Assembly: GCA_018267545.1 (NCBI GenBank)
Contig: JAFDYG010000466.1
Coordinates: 62,001-126,000, forward strand
DNA length: 64,000 nucleotides
From: Bacteroidota bacterium
GTDB taxonomy: Bacteria > Bacteroidota > Bacteroidia > Chitinophagales > Chitinophagaceae
Reading direction: 5' to 3'
Positions within the stretch are counted from its first letter, which is position 1. Each line of letters begins with the position of its first letter. Under the pieces are notes generated by a model that made no database searches, was not told the DNA's origin, and saw only the letters and a list, made by a program, of their open reading frames with translations. The translations under genes and the position numbers were made by a program. Below are positions 9,492-19,121 of this stretch, piece after piece.

Positions 9492-10331
9492 TCAGCGAGA
9501 GTATCGATCGGCTTTCTGATTGAACACAAAGATTTCTTCAGCTGGAGCCTCTCTGATGTGCATGTATTCAATCACTCTGGTGCAATCGCGTTTAAAGAGA
9601 CCGCGCTCCTGTTCGTCCATTGGCTGTTCAATAATATCAAAGAAAGTCTTGATAGCCTTAGCTTTGACGTCGGTAACCAGCTGCAGTGCGGTAGAGTCAT
9701 TAGGTTCGATGGTTAATTTTCGTTGATAGATCGCTGCATGATCCAGATGCGGTGACTCCAGAACGACACCCAATGATGTCTTTAAGCTTTCAAATCGGTT
9801 ATCATGATCAACCTCGGAGACATTACGGGCAAATCCTTTTCTGGCTTTGACGGCTTCATAACGAATGTGAATACCAAGCCAGCTCCACCGGTAGGGGACT
9901 GCAAGTATTTGCAAATTTGTGGTGTAACCGCATTCTTTCATTTTTTTCAAGGTCTGAAGGGCCAGGTCAGCATTGTGCAAGGTCGTTTCGATCAGCAAGT
10001 TATACCGACGATCCATTCCAAGCTTGATAAGAGCGTTGTTCCAGCTGTTGGCGGCTGACCATGTCAGAATCGGATAATCTACTTCCCGCTCCCGCAGAAT
10101 CTTTTCGACGTCCGGATGGTAGTCGCGTAGGGTATCGGCATTACACTGCAGAATATTGCCCGACAGCTGTTTGCTGACTAGATTGTTTAGCTCGGTTTTG
10201 CCGCATCCAGGCTGGCCGGCATGCAGAAAAAAGTGAGGTGTGGATATAGTAGAAAGACCGACTGTACGATCGGTTTGAATAATCTCAAAAAGAGTATCCC
10301 AGTCTTTGGAAGAGACAGGAAATTCTTCCAT
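9492..10331 (-). CDS. Zeta-toxin-like P-loop kinase
   Basis: 279 residues. A Walker A at 39-46 (GQPGCGKT) is followed by an NADTLRDYHPD segment that resembles the substrate-loop region of zeta toxins, and by LIETTLHNADLALQTLKKMKECGY, matching the zeta pattern E-x-T-L-x-N. Known zeta toxins phosphorylate UDP-N-acetylglucosamine and block wall synthesis. Other relatives are housekeeping or defence kinases. The gene starts inside the stop of the upstream 239-residue gene (TAATG, shared base 10331), so the two are translated together. No epsilon-type antitoxin of about 90 residues is present, so the partner may fill that role. Base composition is poorer in GC than the flanking operons. The family call is good; toxicity is inferred. 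Confidence 0.75.
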   Translation of the reverse strand: MEEFPVSSKDWDTLFEIIQTDRTVGLSTISTPHFFLHAGQPGCGKTELNNLVSKQLSGNILQCNADTLRDYHPDVEKILREREVDYPILTWSAANSWNNALIKLGMDRRYNLLIETTLHNADLALQTLKKMKECGYTTNLQILAVPYRWSWLGIHIRYEAVKARKGFARNVSEVDHDNRFESLKTSLGVVLESPHLDHAAIYQRKLTIEPNDSTALQLVTDVKAKAIKTFFDIIEQPMDEQERGLFKRDCTRVIEYMHIREAPAEEIFVFNQKADRYSR

Positions 10332-11050
10332 TATGAAGCAGCTAAGGATGAAGATGAACTGGAGTCGAACAGGGTCCTGGCGATAGGTGTATAGTCTTCA
10401 ATGACTTCGAGGAGTCTCTCTATAGAAGAAAACGTTTCCGGTTGCCGAAGTAAGTCGAGCGCTAGCATCTTATTGGCGTCGAGCTCGGCTAAGAAGTCGG
10501 TGTTCGGAATTTCCTTTTTTCGCTCCCGGAAGGCCAAACGAGTATAGCCAGCTATGACGTCATTCAAAAGTGTGTGTGCTGTTTCTGTATATTCGTAAAG
10601 CCTTAAGCCGCTATTAGACTCCTCAAGTTTTTCGTTTTCCTCTATTGGGAAATCATGAAAGGCATTGAGCGAATCCCAATCTTCAAGCCACACCGATAGA
10701 TCTTCATGCTGGGCGCGCTTAGTGGGGGCCTGTTTTGCTTCAATAATCAGCGCTACAATCTGGCCGGGCTTGTCAAGGAAAATTTCCACATCATGGATTG
10801 GTTTGTCTCCTTCAGAAGGGAGAACGAATTGAAATATAGAGCCAGACGTGCGAAATCCGGGACGAATATCTGAAATAAAGTATATACCAAATCCGGCATC
10901 TTTTAAAACTAGGTCTACCTTTAATTTAAATTGACGATCAGCCGGAAGGAACATCCCTAAATAACGAGACGGCACACGATAGTAGGGTCGTGCTAGACGA
11001 TAACTGACGACAACGGCTGGTGCTTTTTGACGTTGTGTTTTGACTTCCAT
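10331..11050 (-). CDS. Uncharacterised 239-residue partner of the zeta-like kinase
   Basis: I do not recognise this protein. It is soluble, with no signal peptide or membrane helix. The N-terminal half looks beta-rich (VVVSYRLARPYYRVPSRY, DLVLKDAGFGIYFISDIRPGF), the middle carries IVALIIEAKQAPTKRAQHEDL, and the C-terminal half is helical and ends in a Ser run (SSSSSSLAAS). Its stop overlaps the start of the zeta-like kinase by one base, which argues for a functional pair. Possible roles are antitoxin, substrate adaptor or sensor. The 16-bp palindrome at 11094-11109, just upstream, could be the operator through which the pair is controlled. Confidence 0.6.
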   Translation of the reverse strand: MEVKTQRQKAPAVVVSYRLARPYYRVPSRYLGMFLPADRQFKLKVDLVLKDAGFGIYFISDIRPGFRTSGSIFQFVLPSEGDKPIHDVEIFLDKPGQIVALIIEAKQAPTKRAQHEDLSVWLEDWDSLNAFHDFPIEENEKLEESNSGLRLYEYTETAHTLLNDVIAGYTRLAFRERKKEIPNTDFLAELDANKMLALDLLRQPETFSSIERLLEVIEDYTPIARTLFDSSSSSSLAAS

Positions 11051-11093
11051 ACAATTAGCAAGATAGTGAAAAAAAGCTATTTCATTTGGCTAA

Positions 11094-11109
11094 AACTATG
11101 GCCATAGTT
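11094..11109. promoter_or_regulatory. 16-bp perfect palindrome in divergent promoter region (putative operator)
   Basis: AACTATGGCCATAGTT reads the same on both strands. It lies between the minus-strand kinase module (start 11050) and the plus-strand DUF5677-like gene (start 11186). Position and symmetry suit a dimeric repressor site controlling one or both sides. The same 135-base gap also holds the interrupted palindrome TTGATAGTCAA at 11132-11142. No binding protein is identified. Confidence 0.45.
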
Positions 11110-11185
11110 AATGAGTTGATTGGCTTATTATTTGATAGTCAATTTTTTAGTTGAAATTATCTTCGCCACATAAGTTTATATACCA

Positions 11186-11959
11186 ATGCCAATAATTTTC
11201 GAGCCCTCTAAAAGTATTATTTCCACATGCGATCTTATAGACTCTGGCATTTCTCAGTTTCTAAGATCGTTAAATAATGACCATTTTGGTAGATATGAGT
11301 TTGAAGTAGAGTGCTTGTTGAATATTACTCACTCAATAAGGGTTTTGGAAAGCATAAATGAATTGGCACGAAAAGACCTGATATATATACAAAGTGCGCT
11401 TGTGTTGTCGAGGTCTGTGTTTGAGACTTTAATAAAAGTAGCCTGGATGCTTTATCCGCCAGATGTTTTTGAATGTGAAGCCAGGTATGTTGCACATCTT
11501 GGCACGGAACGCGATTTTTATAGTAAGTGGATTAAAGAGTTTAATAGAACGGGAGGTGATTCTAATAAATATAAAGATTTATTTGAAATGATTTCAGGTT
11601 TTAAAGATGAGTTGTCGAAGCTTCTAAAAGAAAAAGGGTACACTATCCCTAAAATTCCAAATGTAAGGGAAGCGCTAATGTCGTTAAATGAAGAAAGGAA
11701 ATATATTTATTACATATTATTGTCTCAATATGCTCATTCTACGCACTATGCGAGTAATATGTATAGGAAAAACCTAGGCACAGAAAAGATTTTAAATGAA
11801 AATGTCAGAATGGAAGAATGGAAGCTTGTTTTTGCAATGTGCTGGCCTGTTTTTGAATTAGCAACTGAATTTTACATATATCGAACTCAAGGGAGAGAGG
11901 AATTATATACTATTGAATTTAAAGAAAAGGTGAGGGATAGTTTTTTGAAAATTACATGA
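11186..11959 (+). CDS. DUF5677-like helical protein, probably acquired
   Basis: 257 residues, almost all helical, with no signal peptide. The pattern ALVLSRSVFETLIKVAWML (about 70-88) and, later, SQYAHSTHY (about 185-193) resemble DUF5677-type proteins, whose R-x3-E and H residues line up with these segments. No biochemical function is established for that family as far as I know. The gene is conspicuously AT-rich in third positions and intergenically, unlike the GC-rich operons on both sides, which suggests horizontal transfer. It is divergent from the zeta-like kinase pair and may belong to the same accessory module. Domain assignment is tentative. Confidence 0.55.
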   Translation: MPIIFEPSKSIISTCDLIDSGISQFLRSLNNDHFGRYEFEVECLLNITHSIRVLESINELARKDLIYIQSALVLSRSVFETLIKVAWMLYPPDVFECEARYVAHLGTERDFYSKWIKEFNRTGGDSNKYKDLFEMISGFKDELSKLLKEKGYTIPKIPNVREALMSLNEERKYIYYILLSQYAHSTHYASNMYRKNLGTEKILNENVRMEEWKLVFAMCWPVFELATEFYIYRTQGREELYTIEFKEKVRDSFLKIT

Positions 11960-12029
11960 TTCATCAATTTAGTGATCTTGCCATTGCTAATAAAAAATGA
12001 AAATAATCAACGAATGATTGTTGAGCAAA

Positions 12030-15000
12030 TTAAACCGTAAGTCGATACTGCTTCGGCGTCACTCCAAAATGTTGCTTGAATAATTTTATAAAATAAGACG
12101 TATCGTTGAATCCGACCATGCCTGCGACCTCGGCCACGGATATCTCCGGGTTCTCCTTTAGGATTACCAGGCTCTTCTTCATGCGGATGGTGGCGACGAA
12201 GTCTTTTGGCGTTTGGCCGGTTATTCCTTTGATCTTCGAAAATAAGGAGCTTCGGCCCATTAGCATCTTCTCCGCGAACAGGTTGACGTCGAATTCGGGG
12301 TTGCCGATGTTTTCTTCGATAATGGCAATGGCGCGGTTCAGCAGCTCCTGGTCCTGCTCGCTGGCGGCCAGCTGCGAGGTGTCGAGGTCGGGTGCGGTGC
12401 GGAATCGCTTTTGCAGCAGGATTCTGTTTTTGATAAGATTGTTGCAGCGCGAGATCAGGATTTTGGCGTTGAAGGGTTTGGTGATATAGTCGTCCGCGCC
12501 TGCCATCAGTCCTTCGAGGTTGCTTTCGGCGGCTGTTCGGGCTGTTAGCAGGACCACGGGGATGTGGCAGATGTCGAGGTTGCTCTTTACGCGTTTGCAC
12601 AGCTCGATGCCGGACATGCCGGGGATCATGATGTCCGATAGGATGATATCGGGTTTTATCTCGAGCGCCTTTTTAAGACCCTCGTCGCCATTGGTCGTTT
12701 TGACGACGGTGTATACTGGCTGGAAGATATTGTCGAGCACTTCCAGGAGCTCTTCGTTGTCTTCGATGATGAGGATGGTGGCGGAGCGGGGCGCGGCTTC
12801 TTCCGGTGTCTCCAGCCCTTGCGGCTCTCCCGGCTCGCTGGCTTCTGCGGCGGTGATGGAGACCGGCAGTGAAACGGCGAATGTGCTCCCGCTGTTTTCG
12901 TTGCTTTGTACGGAGATCGTGCCTCCGTGGGCGTCGACGATGCTTTTGACCAGGGCGAGGCCGATGCCTGTTCCGGGGTCGATGTTTTGGACGTTTTGAC
13001 CTTGATAGAAGCTGTCGAACAGCTTATCGATATCCTCCTTTCCGATGCCGACGCCGGTGTCCGAGACAGAAATCGTTGCCCAGTTTGAGTTTTGATCGAC
13101 TCGTAGGGAAACCGAACCGCCCGAAGGGGTAAACTTCATGGCGTTGGAAAGCAGGTTGACAAAGACCTTGTAAAGCTGGTTGGGGTCGAACCACATTAGC
13201 AGCTCGTCCTCGCTGTGGATAAACGAAACGTGGATGTGTTTGTAGTTTGCCTGGTCCTTGAAGGAATAAAAGATATTCTCCAGATATTTGATCAGGTCGT
13301 TTTCAGAGACCTTTAGCTGTAGGTGACCCTGCTCCTGTTTGCGGAAGTCGAGGAGCTCGTTGATCAATATTTTTAGATTGTTCGTATTGCGAACGATATT
13401 GGCCAGTCTGTTTCGGATGGATTGGGAAAGATCGGTTCGTTGCAGCAGCATGTCGAGCTGGGTGGTGATCAGCGTCACCGGCGTTCGGATTTCGTGCGAG
13501 ACGTTGGTAAAGAAGCGAAGCTTGTACTGGTTCAGCTCTTCGATGTGCTGCTTTTCGATCTGTGCGTATTTGAGGGAGGTGCGTAGCCGAAGCTGATACC
13601 AGATCAGCAGCAGTAGCCCTGCCGCGAGAAGACAATAAAATACATACGCATACCACATCTTATAAAACGGCGGATGGACGACGATCTGCACCGCTTTTAT
13701 GGGGATGTTTTGCTGCGTGAGCTTGTTGATGCCTTTAATCTTCAGGGTATACGTGCCTGGGTTCAGGTTGGTATAGGTGATGAGGTTGTTGTTGCTGTGC
13801 ATGTTCACCCATTCCTTGTCGAAGCCTTCCAATATATATTGTATATCAGGCTGTAGGGCCTTTAGATAGTTGGACGTGGAAAATTCGACCGAAAAGACGG
13901 AATGGCTGCCGTTGAGCTCGATTTTGTCGGAGTAGAGGATGGATTCCCGGATAATGCTCGAATCTTCGTCGGGCTTGATCAGCTTATTATTGACATAGAG
14001 GGCAGTGAGGTTGATGGCATAGTCCTTTGGCTTTAGCATCAGGTCGCGCTCGGTCAAAATCAGCAGACCGCTTACGCTGCAGAGGATGATCTCGCCGGAT
14101 TTGGATCGGAAGACGCTTCGTTCGTTTAGCGCCTCGAAGGGGAAGAAGTCGTTGTAATAATTATAGAAAGTGTTTTTCTCGACGTCGTAAAGAGACAGCC
14201 CTTTATTGGTCGCCAGCAACAGGTATCCCATCGGGGATTCGTTCATGCCGAGGATATAGTTGTCGATAATATTGGAGTTGCCGGTGTTTAGGAATTTTAA
14301 AGAATCGCCGCGGCTATCATACAGTCCTACACCCTTGCTGGCCGAGCCGACCCAAACGCGCTTCTTCCGGTCCTCGAAGAAGGTCGCGAGGGTGATGTTT
14401 TCATTGATGCCTGCTTTTCGGTTAGGGTAGATGTATTTTTTTAGCGTCCGCCTTTTTAAGTCATATCGGAACACGTCGTTCGAAGTGGAGAACCATAGAC
14501 AGCTGTCGGAGCTAAGCATCATGTCCCAAATCTGCCGGTTGGTTTCTGTGGCCGTAGTATCGAGCAGGCGGGTGGCGGAACCCGTTTTGATGTGATAGAC
14601 GTATACGGAAAAGTGAGTCCCGAGGAGCAGGTCGTCGCCTAGTTTTAGGACACTGCGGACATAGTTGTCGCTTGCAGCACGGCCCGTGTGGAGGTCGATT
14701 TTGGTGGTCTTTTTTGTGGTCAGGTCGAGCTTGTTCAGCCCTCCGAGGTGAGTCCCTATCCACAGACAATTATTCTCCTTGTCGAGGAGGGTAGATTTGA
14801 TCGTATTGGACGAGATCGTATAGTGTTCGAACGTACCCTTCTGCCGGTCGAAGTAGTTCATCCCCGCGTTATCCGTGCCGATCCAGAGGTTCCCCTTTTC
14901 GTCTTCCGACACCGTGCTCACGATCGAGCTGCTCAGCCCCTTGTTGTCCATGGAGGGACGGTAATAATAATTATAGGAGAACTCGGGGTTGATGATATCG

Positions 15001-15956
15001 ATGCCGCCGAAGAAGGTGCCGATCCAGAGCAGGCCGTGGGCATCTTTTGTCACGCACCAGATCGAGGAGCTGCCGATGGAGTAGGCGTCGAAGCTGGCGT
15101 ATCTGAAATTTTTGAATTTCCGGGTCTCGGGGTCGAACCGCGCCAGGCCCCCATAAGTGCCGATCCAGAAATAGTCCATGTCGTCCTGGCAGATGGTCCG
15201 TACATAATTATTGGGAATGGACTCGTCGTCGCCCGGCTGGTTGACGTAATGGGTCAGGACGCCCTTCGGGTCGATACAATACAAGCCGCTGTTGAGCGTG
15301 CCGACCCAAATCCGTTGCTGCTTGTCCCCATAGGTACATACTACACTGATGTCCTTTATCAGCACCGTGCTTCGTCCGTTGCCGTCGATCATCAGCAGAC
15401 CCTGGGACCGGGTACCGACGTATAGGTTGGAGAACGAATCCTCCATGATGCTCGTAATATGGATGGAAGGGTCCAGGCGGGCGTAGTTTCGGATGGCCGC
15501 CTCGCCGGGGAGGAGGTAGTCGATTTCGTTTTCGCGGCCGACCCAGAGCCGGTTCTTGCCATAGCCGATGAACCGGATACTGTCCCGGTCGATGACCTGG
15601 AACTTTTGCTTTTTGAGGTCGTAGGTTACCAGGCCCGCCATACACTGTATATAAATATGACCTTTTTTGTCGCCGGTTACCCGCTGGATATTGTTCCCGA
15701 AGATGCCGTTTACGTCGTCGATGGCGGGGCGAAAGGTTTCTATTTTATAACCGTCGTAGCGGTTCAGTCCGTCGCGGGTTGCGATCCATACCTGGTTGAA
15801 TTCGTCCTGGTAGATGGCGTTGACGCTGGAATGGGAGAGCCCCTGGGCGGTCTTCAGGTGGTTGAAAATGAGACTTTGGGCCCCGGCGTTCGGCGCGATC
15901 ATGAGACCGGCAGCCAGCGGAATCATCACGATAAAATACAACAGCAATCGTCTCAT
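12030..15956 (-). CDS. Hybrid two-component system sensor/regulator (HTCS) of the adjacent PUL
   Basis: 1308 residues from the chosen start at 15956 (MRRLLLYFIV, a clear signal peptide ending NAGAQS). An in-frame ATG at 16073 would add 39 residues in front of the signal and is less likely. Domains in order: periplasmic two-component-regulator propeller repeats (about 25-700, many IWIGT motifs), a Y_Y_Y domain (about 690-755), a membrane helix (about 760-782), a histidine kinase with phospho-acceptor His821 (VSHEIRTP), HATPase, a receiver with Asp1108 (IILSDIMIPG), and a C-terminal AraC helix-turn-helix. HTCS proteins sense oligosaccharides in the periplasm and activate the neighbouring SusCD genes, here the divergent operon starting at 16124. 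Confidence 0.95.
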   Translation of the reverse strand: MRRLLLYFIVMIPLAAGLMIAPNAGAQSLIFNHLKTAQGLSHSSVNAIYQDEFNQVWIATRDGLNRYDGYKIETFRPAIDDVNGIFGNNIQRVTGDKKGHIYIQCMAGLVTYDLKKQKFQVIDRDSIRFIGYGKNRLWVGRENEIDYLLPGEAAIRNYARLDPSIHITSIMEDSFSNLYVGTRSQGLLMIDGNGRSTVLIKDISVVCTYGDKQQRIWVGTLNSGLYCIDPKGVLTHYVNQPGDDESIPNNYVRTICQDDMDYFWIGTYGGLARFDPETRKFKNFRYASFDAYSIGSSSIWCVTKDAHGLLWIGTFFGGIDIINPEFSYNYYYRPSMDNKGLSSSIVSTVSEDEKGNLWIGTDNAGMNYFDRQKGTFEHYTISSNTIKSTLLDKENNCLWIGTHLGGLNKLDLTTKKTTKIDLHTGRAASDNYVRSVLKLGDDLLLGTHFSVYVYHIKTGSATRLLDTTATETNRQIWDMMLSSDSCLWFSTSNDVFRYDLKRRTLKKYIYPNRKAGINENITLATFFEDRKKRVWVGSASKGVGLYDSRGDSLKFLNTGNSNIIDNYILGMNESPMGYLLLATNKGLSLYDVEKNTFYNYYNDFFPFEALNERSVFRSKSGEIILCSVSGLLILTERDLMLKPKDYAINLTALYVNNKLIKPDEDSSIIRESILYSDKIELNGSHSVFSVEFSTSNYLKALQPDIQYILEGFDKEWVNMHSNNNLITYTNLNPGTYTLKIKGINKLTQQNIPIKAVQIVVHPPFYKMWYAYVFYCLLAAGLLLLIWYQLRLRTSLKYAQIEKQHIEELNQYKLRFFTNVSHEIRTPVTLITTQLDMLLQRTDLSQSIRNRLANIVRNTNNLKILINELLDFRKQEQGHLQLKVSENDLIKYLENIFYSFKDQANYKHIHVSFIHSEDELLMWFDPNQLYKVFVNLLSNAMKFTPSGGSVSLRVDQNSNWATISVSDTGVGIGKEDIDKLFDSFYQGQNVQNIDPGTGIGLALVKSIVDAHGGTISVQSNENSGSTFAVSLPVSITAAEASEPGEPQGLETPEEAAPRSATILIIEDNEELLEVLDNIFQPVYTVVKTTNGDEGLKKALEIKPDIILSDIMIPGMSGIELCKRVKSNLDICHIPVVLLTARTAAESNLEGLMAGADDYITKPFNAKILISRCNNLIKNRILLQKRFRTAPDLDTSQLAASEQDQELLNRAIAIIEENIGNPEFDVNLFAEKMLMGRSSLFSKIKGITGQTPKDFVATIRMKKSLVILKENPEISVAEVAGMVGFNDTSYFIKLFKQHFGVTPKQYRLTV

Positions 15957-16123
15957 CTTATAAATTTCGGTCAAATAAAGGGGCCAGAATAGGATAAAAG
16001 TCCAAAAAAATCGGGAAAACGTACGTCTTGTAGACTCATTTTGTGAGAATTGCGAAAAATACTTTTCTCCCATCCTTCCTAAAATAAAAGTACCTTCTTT
16101 ACATTCAAACTAAGCTTGCTTAT

Positions 16124-19102
16124 ATGAAAAATGGCTCTATCTTTTTGATTCTTCTGCTGCTGGGCCTTTGCGCTCATGCCCAGAACAAGGTGACCGGGGT
16201 GGTCAAAGACAGCTCGGACCGACCGCTGACCGGTGTCAGCGTCAGTGTCAACGGTAGGGGCGCGACTCTTACGGATATCGAGGGTAAATTTACCGTCTCG
16301 GCCGCCCCGGGAGCGATGCTCCTCTTCTCCTACACCGGCTTCAAACCGCAGGAAGTCCGGTACAATGGACAGTCTCAGCTGACGATCTCGCTGGAGGGTA
16401 CCTTAAAGATCCTCGACGAAGCGGTGGTCATCGGTTATGGCACCACCCGTAAAAGGGATCTGACAGGCTCCGTGGCGACGGTCAAACCGGAGGCGCTCCA
16501 AAAGTTTCCTACCGCCAATGTGTCGGACATGCTCCGCGGGCAGGCGCCCGGCGTCCTCGTCACGTCCAATACTACGTCGCCCGGCGGCGGGGCCACAATC
16601 CGCATCCGCGGTAACCGCTCGCTGAGCAGCAACCAGTCCCCCCTGTTCCTGGTCGACGGGATGATCGTCCCCCAGATCGATGACCTCAACGCCAACGACA
16701 TCGAATCGATCGACATTCTAAAAGACGCGTCCTCCCAGGCTATTTATGGGTCCCGTGCCGCCAACGGCGTCATCCTCGTGACGACCAAGCGCGGTAAGCC
16801 GGGCAAGGTGAACGTCGACGTCAGTTCTTATGCCAGCATCCAGAATGCGCATCGGAACTTCGATCTGTATAATCCGGACGAGTTTGTGACGCTACGGTAT
16901 TGGGCGAAGCTAAACGACGGTGTCGGCAATCTCGGCACGCTGAAGGACCCGAACTATAAAGTGATCCTCGACGACCAAATCATGCTCGACTCCTATACCA
17001 GCCGCAATTTCGTCGACTGGGAAAAGCTCATGATAAAGAACGCTCTTCAAAACGACAACAACATCAGCATTCGCGGCGGCTCCGACAAGGTCCGGTATTC
17101 CTTCAATATGGGGTACTTCAACCAGAACGGCGTGGTCGACCGCTCGGGCTATATCCGGCCCAGCACGCGATTGAACCTGGACTTCAACGTGGCCAAGTGG
17201 TTAAATATGGGCGTGAACGTTTCCTATTCCCGGCCCAGGACCCAGCTAAACGACGGCAGCCGGTTCAGCCAGATCCTCACCGTTCCGACCCTGGCAAAGG
17301 CCTATGACGACAACGGCAATCTCTTACGCGAAATAAGCACCTCTGGAACCGTAAACCCTCTTTGGTACAACCGGGAATATAAGAGTGAGCAAACCGACGA
17401 ATACCAGGTGGTGTCGGGGTTTGCGAACTTTAAGCCTTTTGCCGGATTCTCGTACAAGCTCACCGGGAATCTGCGATCGAATAATCGGGAAACGGATGCC
17501 TATAAGACCAAGCAATATCCCGGTTCAACCGGCGACGGTTCGATCACCGGGTACAAGCGGTCCAGCTACCTCATCGAAAACCTCGTCAACTACGCGGTTC
17601 CGATGCCCTGGAAGAGCCACAACCTCAACCTCACACTGATCCAAAGCTTCGAGCAGGACCTGCAGAAGACCACCGGTTTTAGCTTTATCAAGTCTCCATC
17701 GGACGAATTCGAGTGGAACTTCGCGGGCGACGCGGAAATCAATGGGGTAACTCGCAGCATCGTGCGGACGCATGCGGTTTCTTTTGCCGGCCGTTTGCAG
17801 TATAGCCTGATGGATAAATATCTGTTGACCGCTTCGGTGAGAAGAGACGGAGCATCCGTCTTTGGTGCGGACAATAAATGGGCGACAATGCCCTCCGTTG
17901 CGCTTGCCTGGAAGATCAACAATGAATCGTTCCTAAAGAATGCCACCTGGATTGACCTGTTGAAGCTGCGTGTGAGCTATGGCAAGGTTGGTAACTGGGC
18001 CATTCCTGCGTATCGGACGCTGGGTCTCTCCACCAGCTATGAATACATCCTCGGCAGTGCAGCCGACCTGAACATCGGTTATCTGCCGTCTTCAGAGCTG
18101 TTGAACCAGTCGCTGAAATGGGAGACGACGGGTTCTTATAATTTCGGCGCCGACTTCGTGGCCTTTAATAATCGACTGAGCGCGACCCTCGAATATTACC
18201 GGACGACGACCAATGACCTGCTGGTCAAGCGCACCGTGCCTTCCATCACGGGGTATACGAGCACCTGGGACAATCTGGGAAAGACCCAGAGCACGGGCTG
18301 GGAGTTTTCGTTGAACGGGACGATTATACAGAAGCACGACCTCCAGTGGAACCTCGGCGGCTCGATCTCGACACAGAAAAACAAGATCATTAAAATCGAC
18401 GGCCGTGTAGACGACAAGGGAAATCCTGTCAACGACCTAAACAATGGCTGGTTCATCGGGAAGTCGATCAATGTCGCCTATAACTATGTCTTTGGCGGGA
18501 TCTGGCAGGAAGGCGAGACGCCGAATGCCAACCAGTACCTCGCGGGTGACGCCGTTCCCACGCCGGGCAGCATTCGGGTGAAGGACTATAACGGAGACGG
18601 GAAGATCACTACCGACGACCGGAAGATCTACAACCTGGACCCAAGCTGGTATGCGACGATCAATTCTTCTTTGAGCTATAAGAACCTCGACATGAACGTC
18701 GAGTTCTACACCGTACAGAATGTCATCAAGAACAATCCTTATTACTACGACTTCAACTATGGCGGCAGCCTCAACGCAAAGCTGAATGGGATCAAGGTCA
18801 ACTACTGGACGCCTGATAACAAGTCGAATGAAGCGCCAAAGCCACAGTACACGGCTTCTACGCCCTATTTCAACCTGCTGGGTTATCGGGATGCGTCTTA
18901 TTTCAGGCTTCGTTCCGCGACGCTGGGTTATACGATTCCCAAGAAACTCACGTCCAGGTGGCATATGGAACGCCTGCGCTTTTATCTGACAGGTACGAAC
19001 ATCTTTACGCAGACTAAGTATAAATCCTACAGTCCCGAGAAGGAACCGTCGGCTTATCCTGAAACGCGGAACCTGACATTTGGAATGAACCTCAGTTTTT
19101 AA
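16124..19102 (+). CDS. SusC-family TonB-dependent transporter without STN domain
   Basis: 992 residues. A signal peptide ending CAHAQ is followed directly by the carboxypeptidase-regulatory-like domain (about 21-100, VTGVVKDSSDRPLTGVSV), then a plug (about 105-215, IRIRGNRSLSSNQSPLFLVDG, ANGVILVTTKRG) and a barrel ending in Phe (GMNLSF). The STN domain present in the other two SusC proteins here is absent. That fits regulation by the divergent HTCS rather than by FecR and sigma. It is first in the operon SusC-SusD-GH2-beta-helix and imports oligosaccharides with the SusD lid. The divergent gap to the HTCS gene is 167 bases and must hold both promoters. Confidence 0.95.
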   Translation: MKNGSIFLILLLLGLCAHAQNKVTGVVKDSSDRPLTGVSVSVNGRGATLTDIEGKFTVSAAPGAMLLFSYTGFKPQEVRYNGQSQLTISLEGTLKILDEAVVIGYGTTRKRDLTGSVATVKPEALQKFPTANVSDMLRGQAPGVLVTSNTTSPGGGATIRIRGNRSLSSNQSPLFLVDGMIVPQIDDLNANDIESIDILKDASSQAIYGSRAANGVILVTTKRGKPGKVNVDVSSYASIQNAHRNFDLYNPDEFVTLRYWAKLNDGVGNLGTLKDPNYKVILDDQIMLDSYTSRNFVDWEKLMIKNALQNDNNISIRGGSDKVRYSFNMGYFNQNGVVDRSGYIRPSTRLNLDFNVAKWLNMGVNVSYSRPRTQLNDGSRFSQILTVPTLAKAYDDNGNLLREISTSGTVNPLWYNREYKSEQTDEYQVVSGFANFKPFAGFSYKLTGNLRSNNRETDAYKTKQYPGSTGDGSITGYKRSSYLIENLVNYAVPMPWKSHNLNLTLIQSFEQDLQKTTGFSFIKSPSDEFEWNFAGDAEINGVTRSIVRTHAVSFAGRLQYSLMDKYLLTASVRRDGASVFGADNKWATMPSVALAWKINNESFLKNATWIDLLKLRVSYGKVGNWAIPAYRTLGLSTSYEYILGSAADLNIGYLPSSELLNQSLKWETTGSYNFGADFVAFNNRLSATLEYYRTTTNDLLVKRTVPSITGYTSTWDNLGKTQSTGWEFSLNGTIIQKHDLQWNLGGSISTQKNKIIKIDGRVDDKGNPVNDLNNGWFIGKSINVAYNYVFGGIWQEGETPNANQYLAGDAVPTPGSIRVKDYNGDGKITTDDRKIYNLDPSWYATINSSLSYKNLDMNVEFYTVQNVIKNNPYYYDFNYGGSLNAKLNGIKVNYWTPDNKSNEAPKPQYTASTPYFNLLGYRDASYFRLRSATLGYTIPKKLTSRWHMERLRFYLTGTNIFTQTKYKSYSPEKEPSAYPETRNLTFGMNLSF

Positions 19103-19121
19103 ATATCTAACGAAACGTGTC

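Noticed and set aside
15956..16073. N-terminal extension of the hybrid two-component regulator to 16073
   Set aside because: It would put 39 residues before a clean signal peptide and would use up most of the divergent promoter region.
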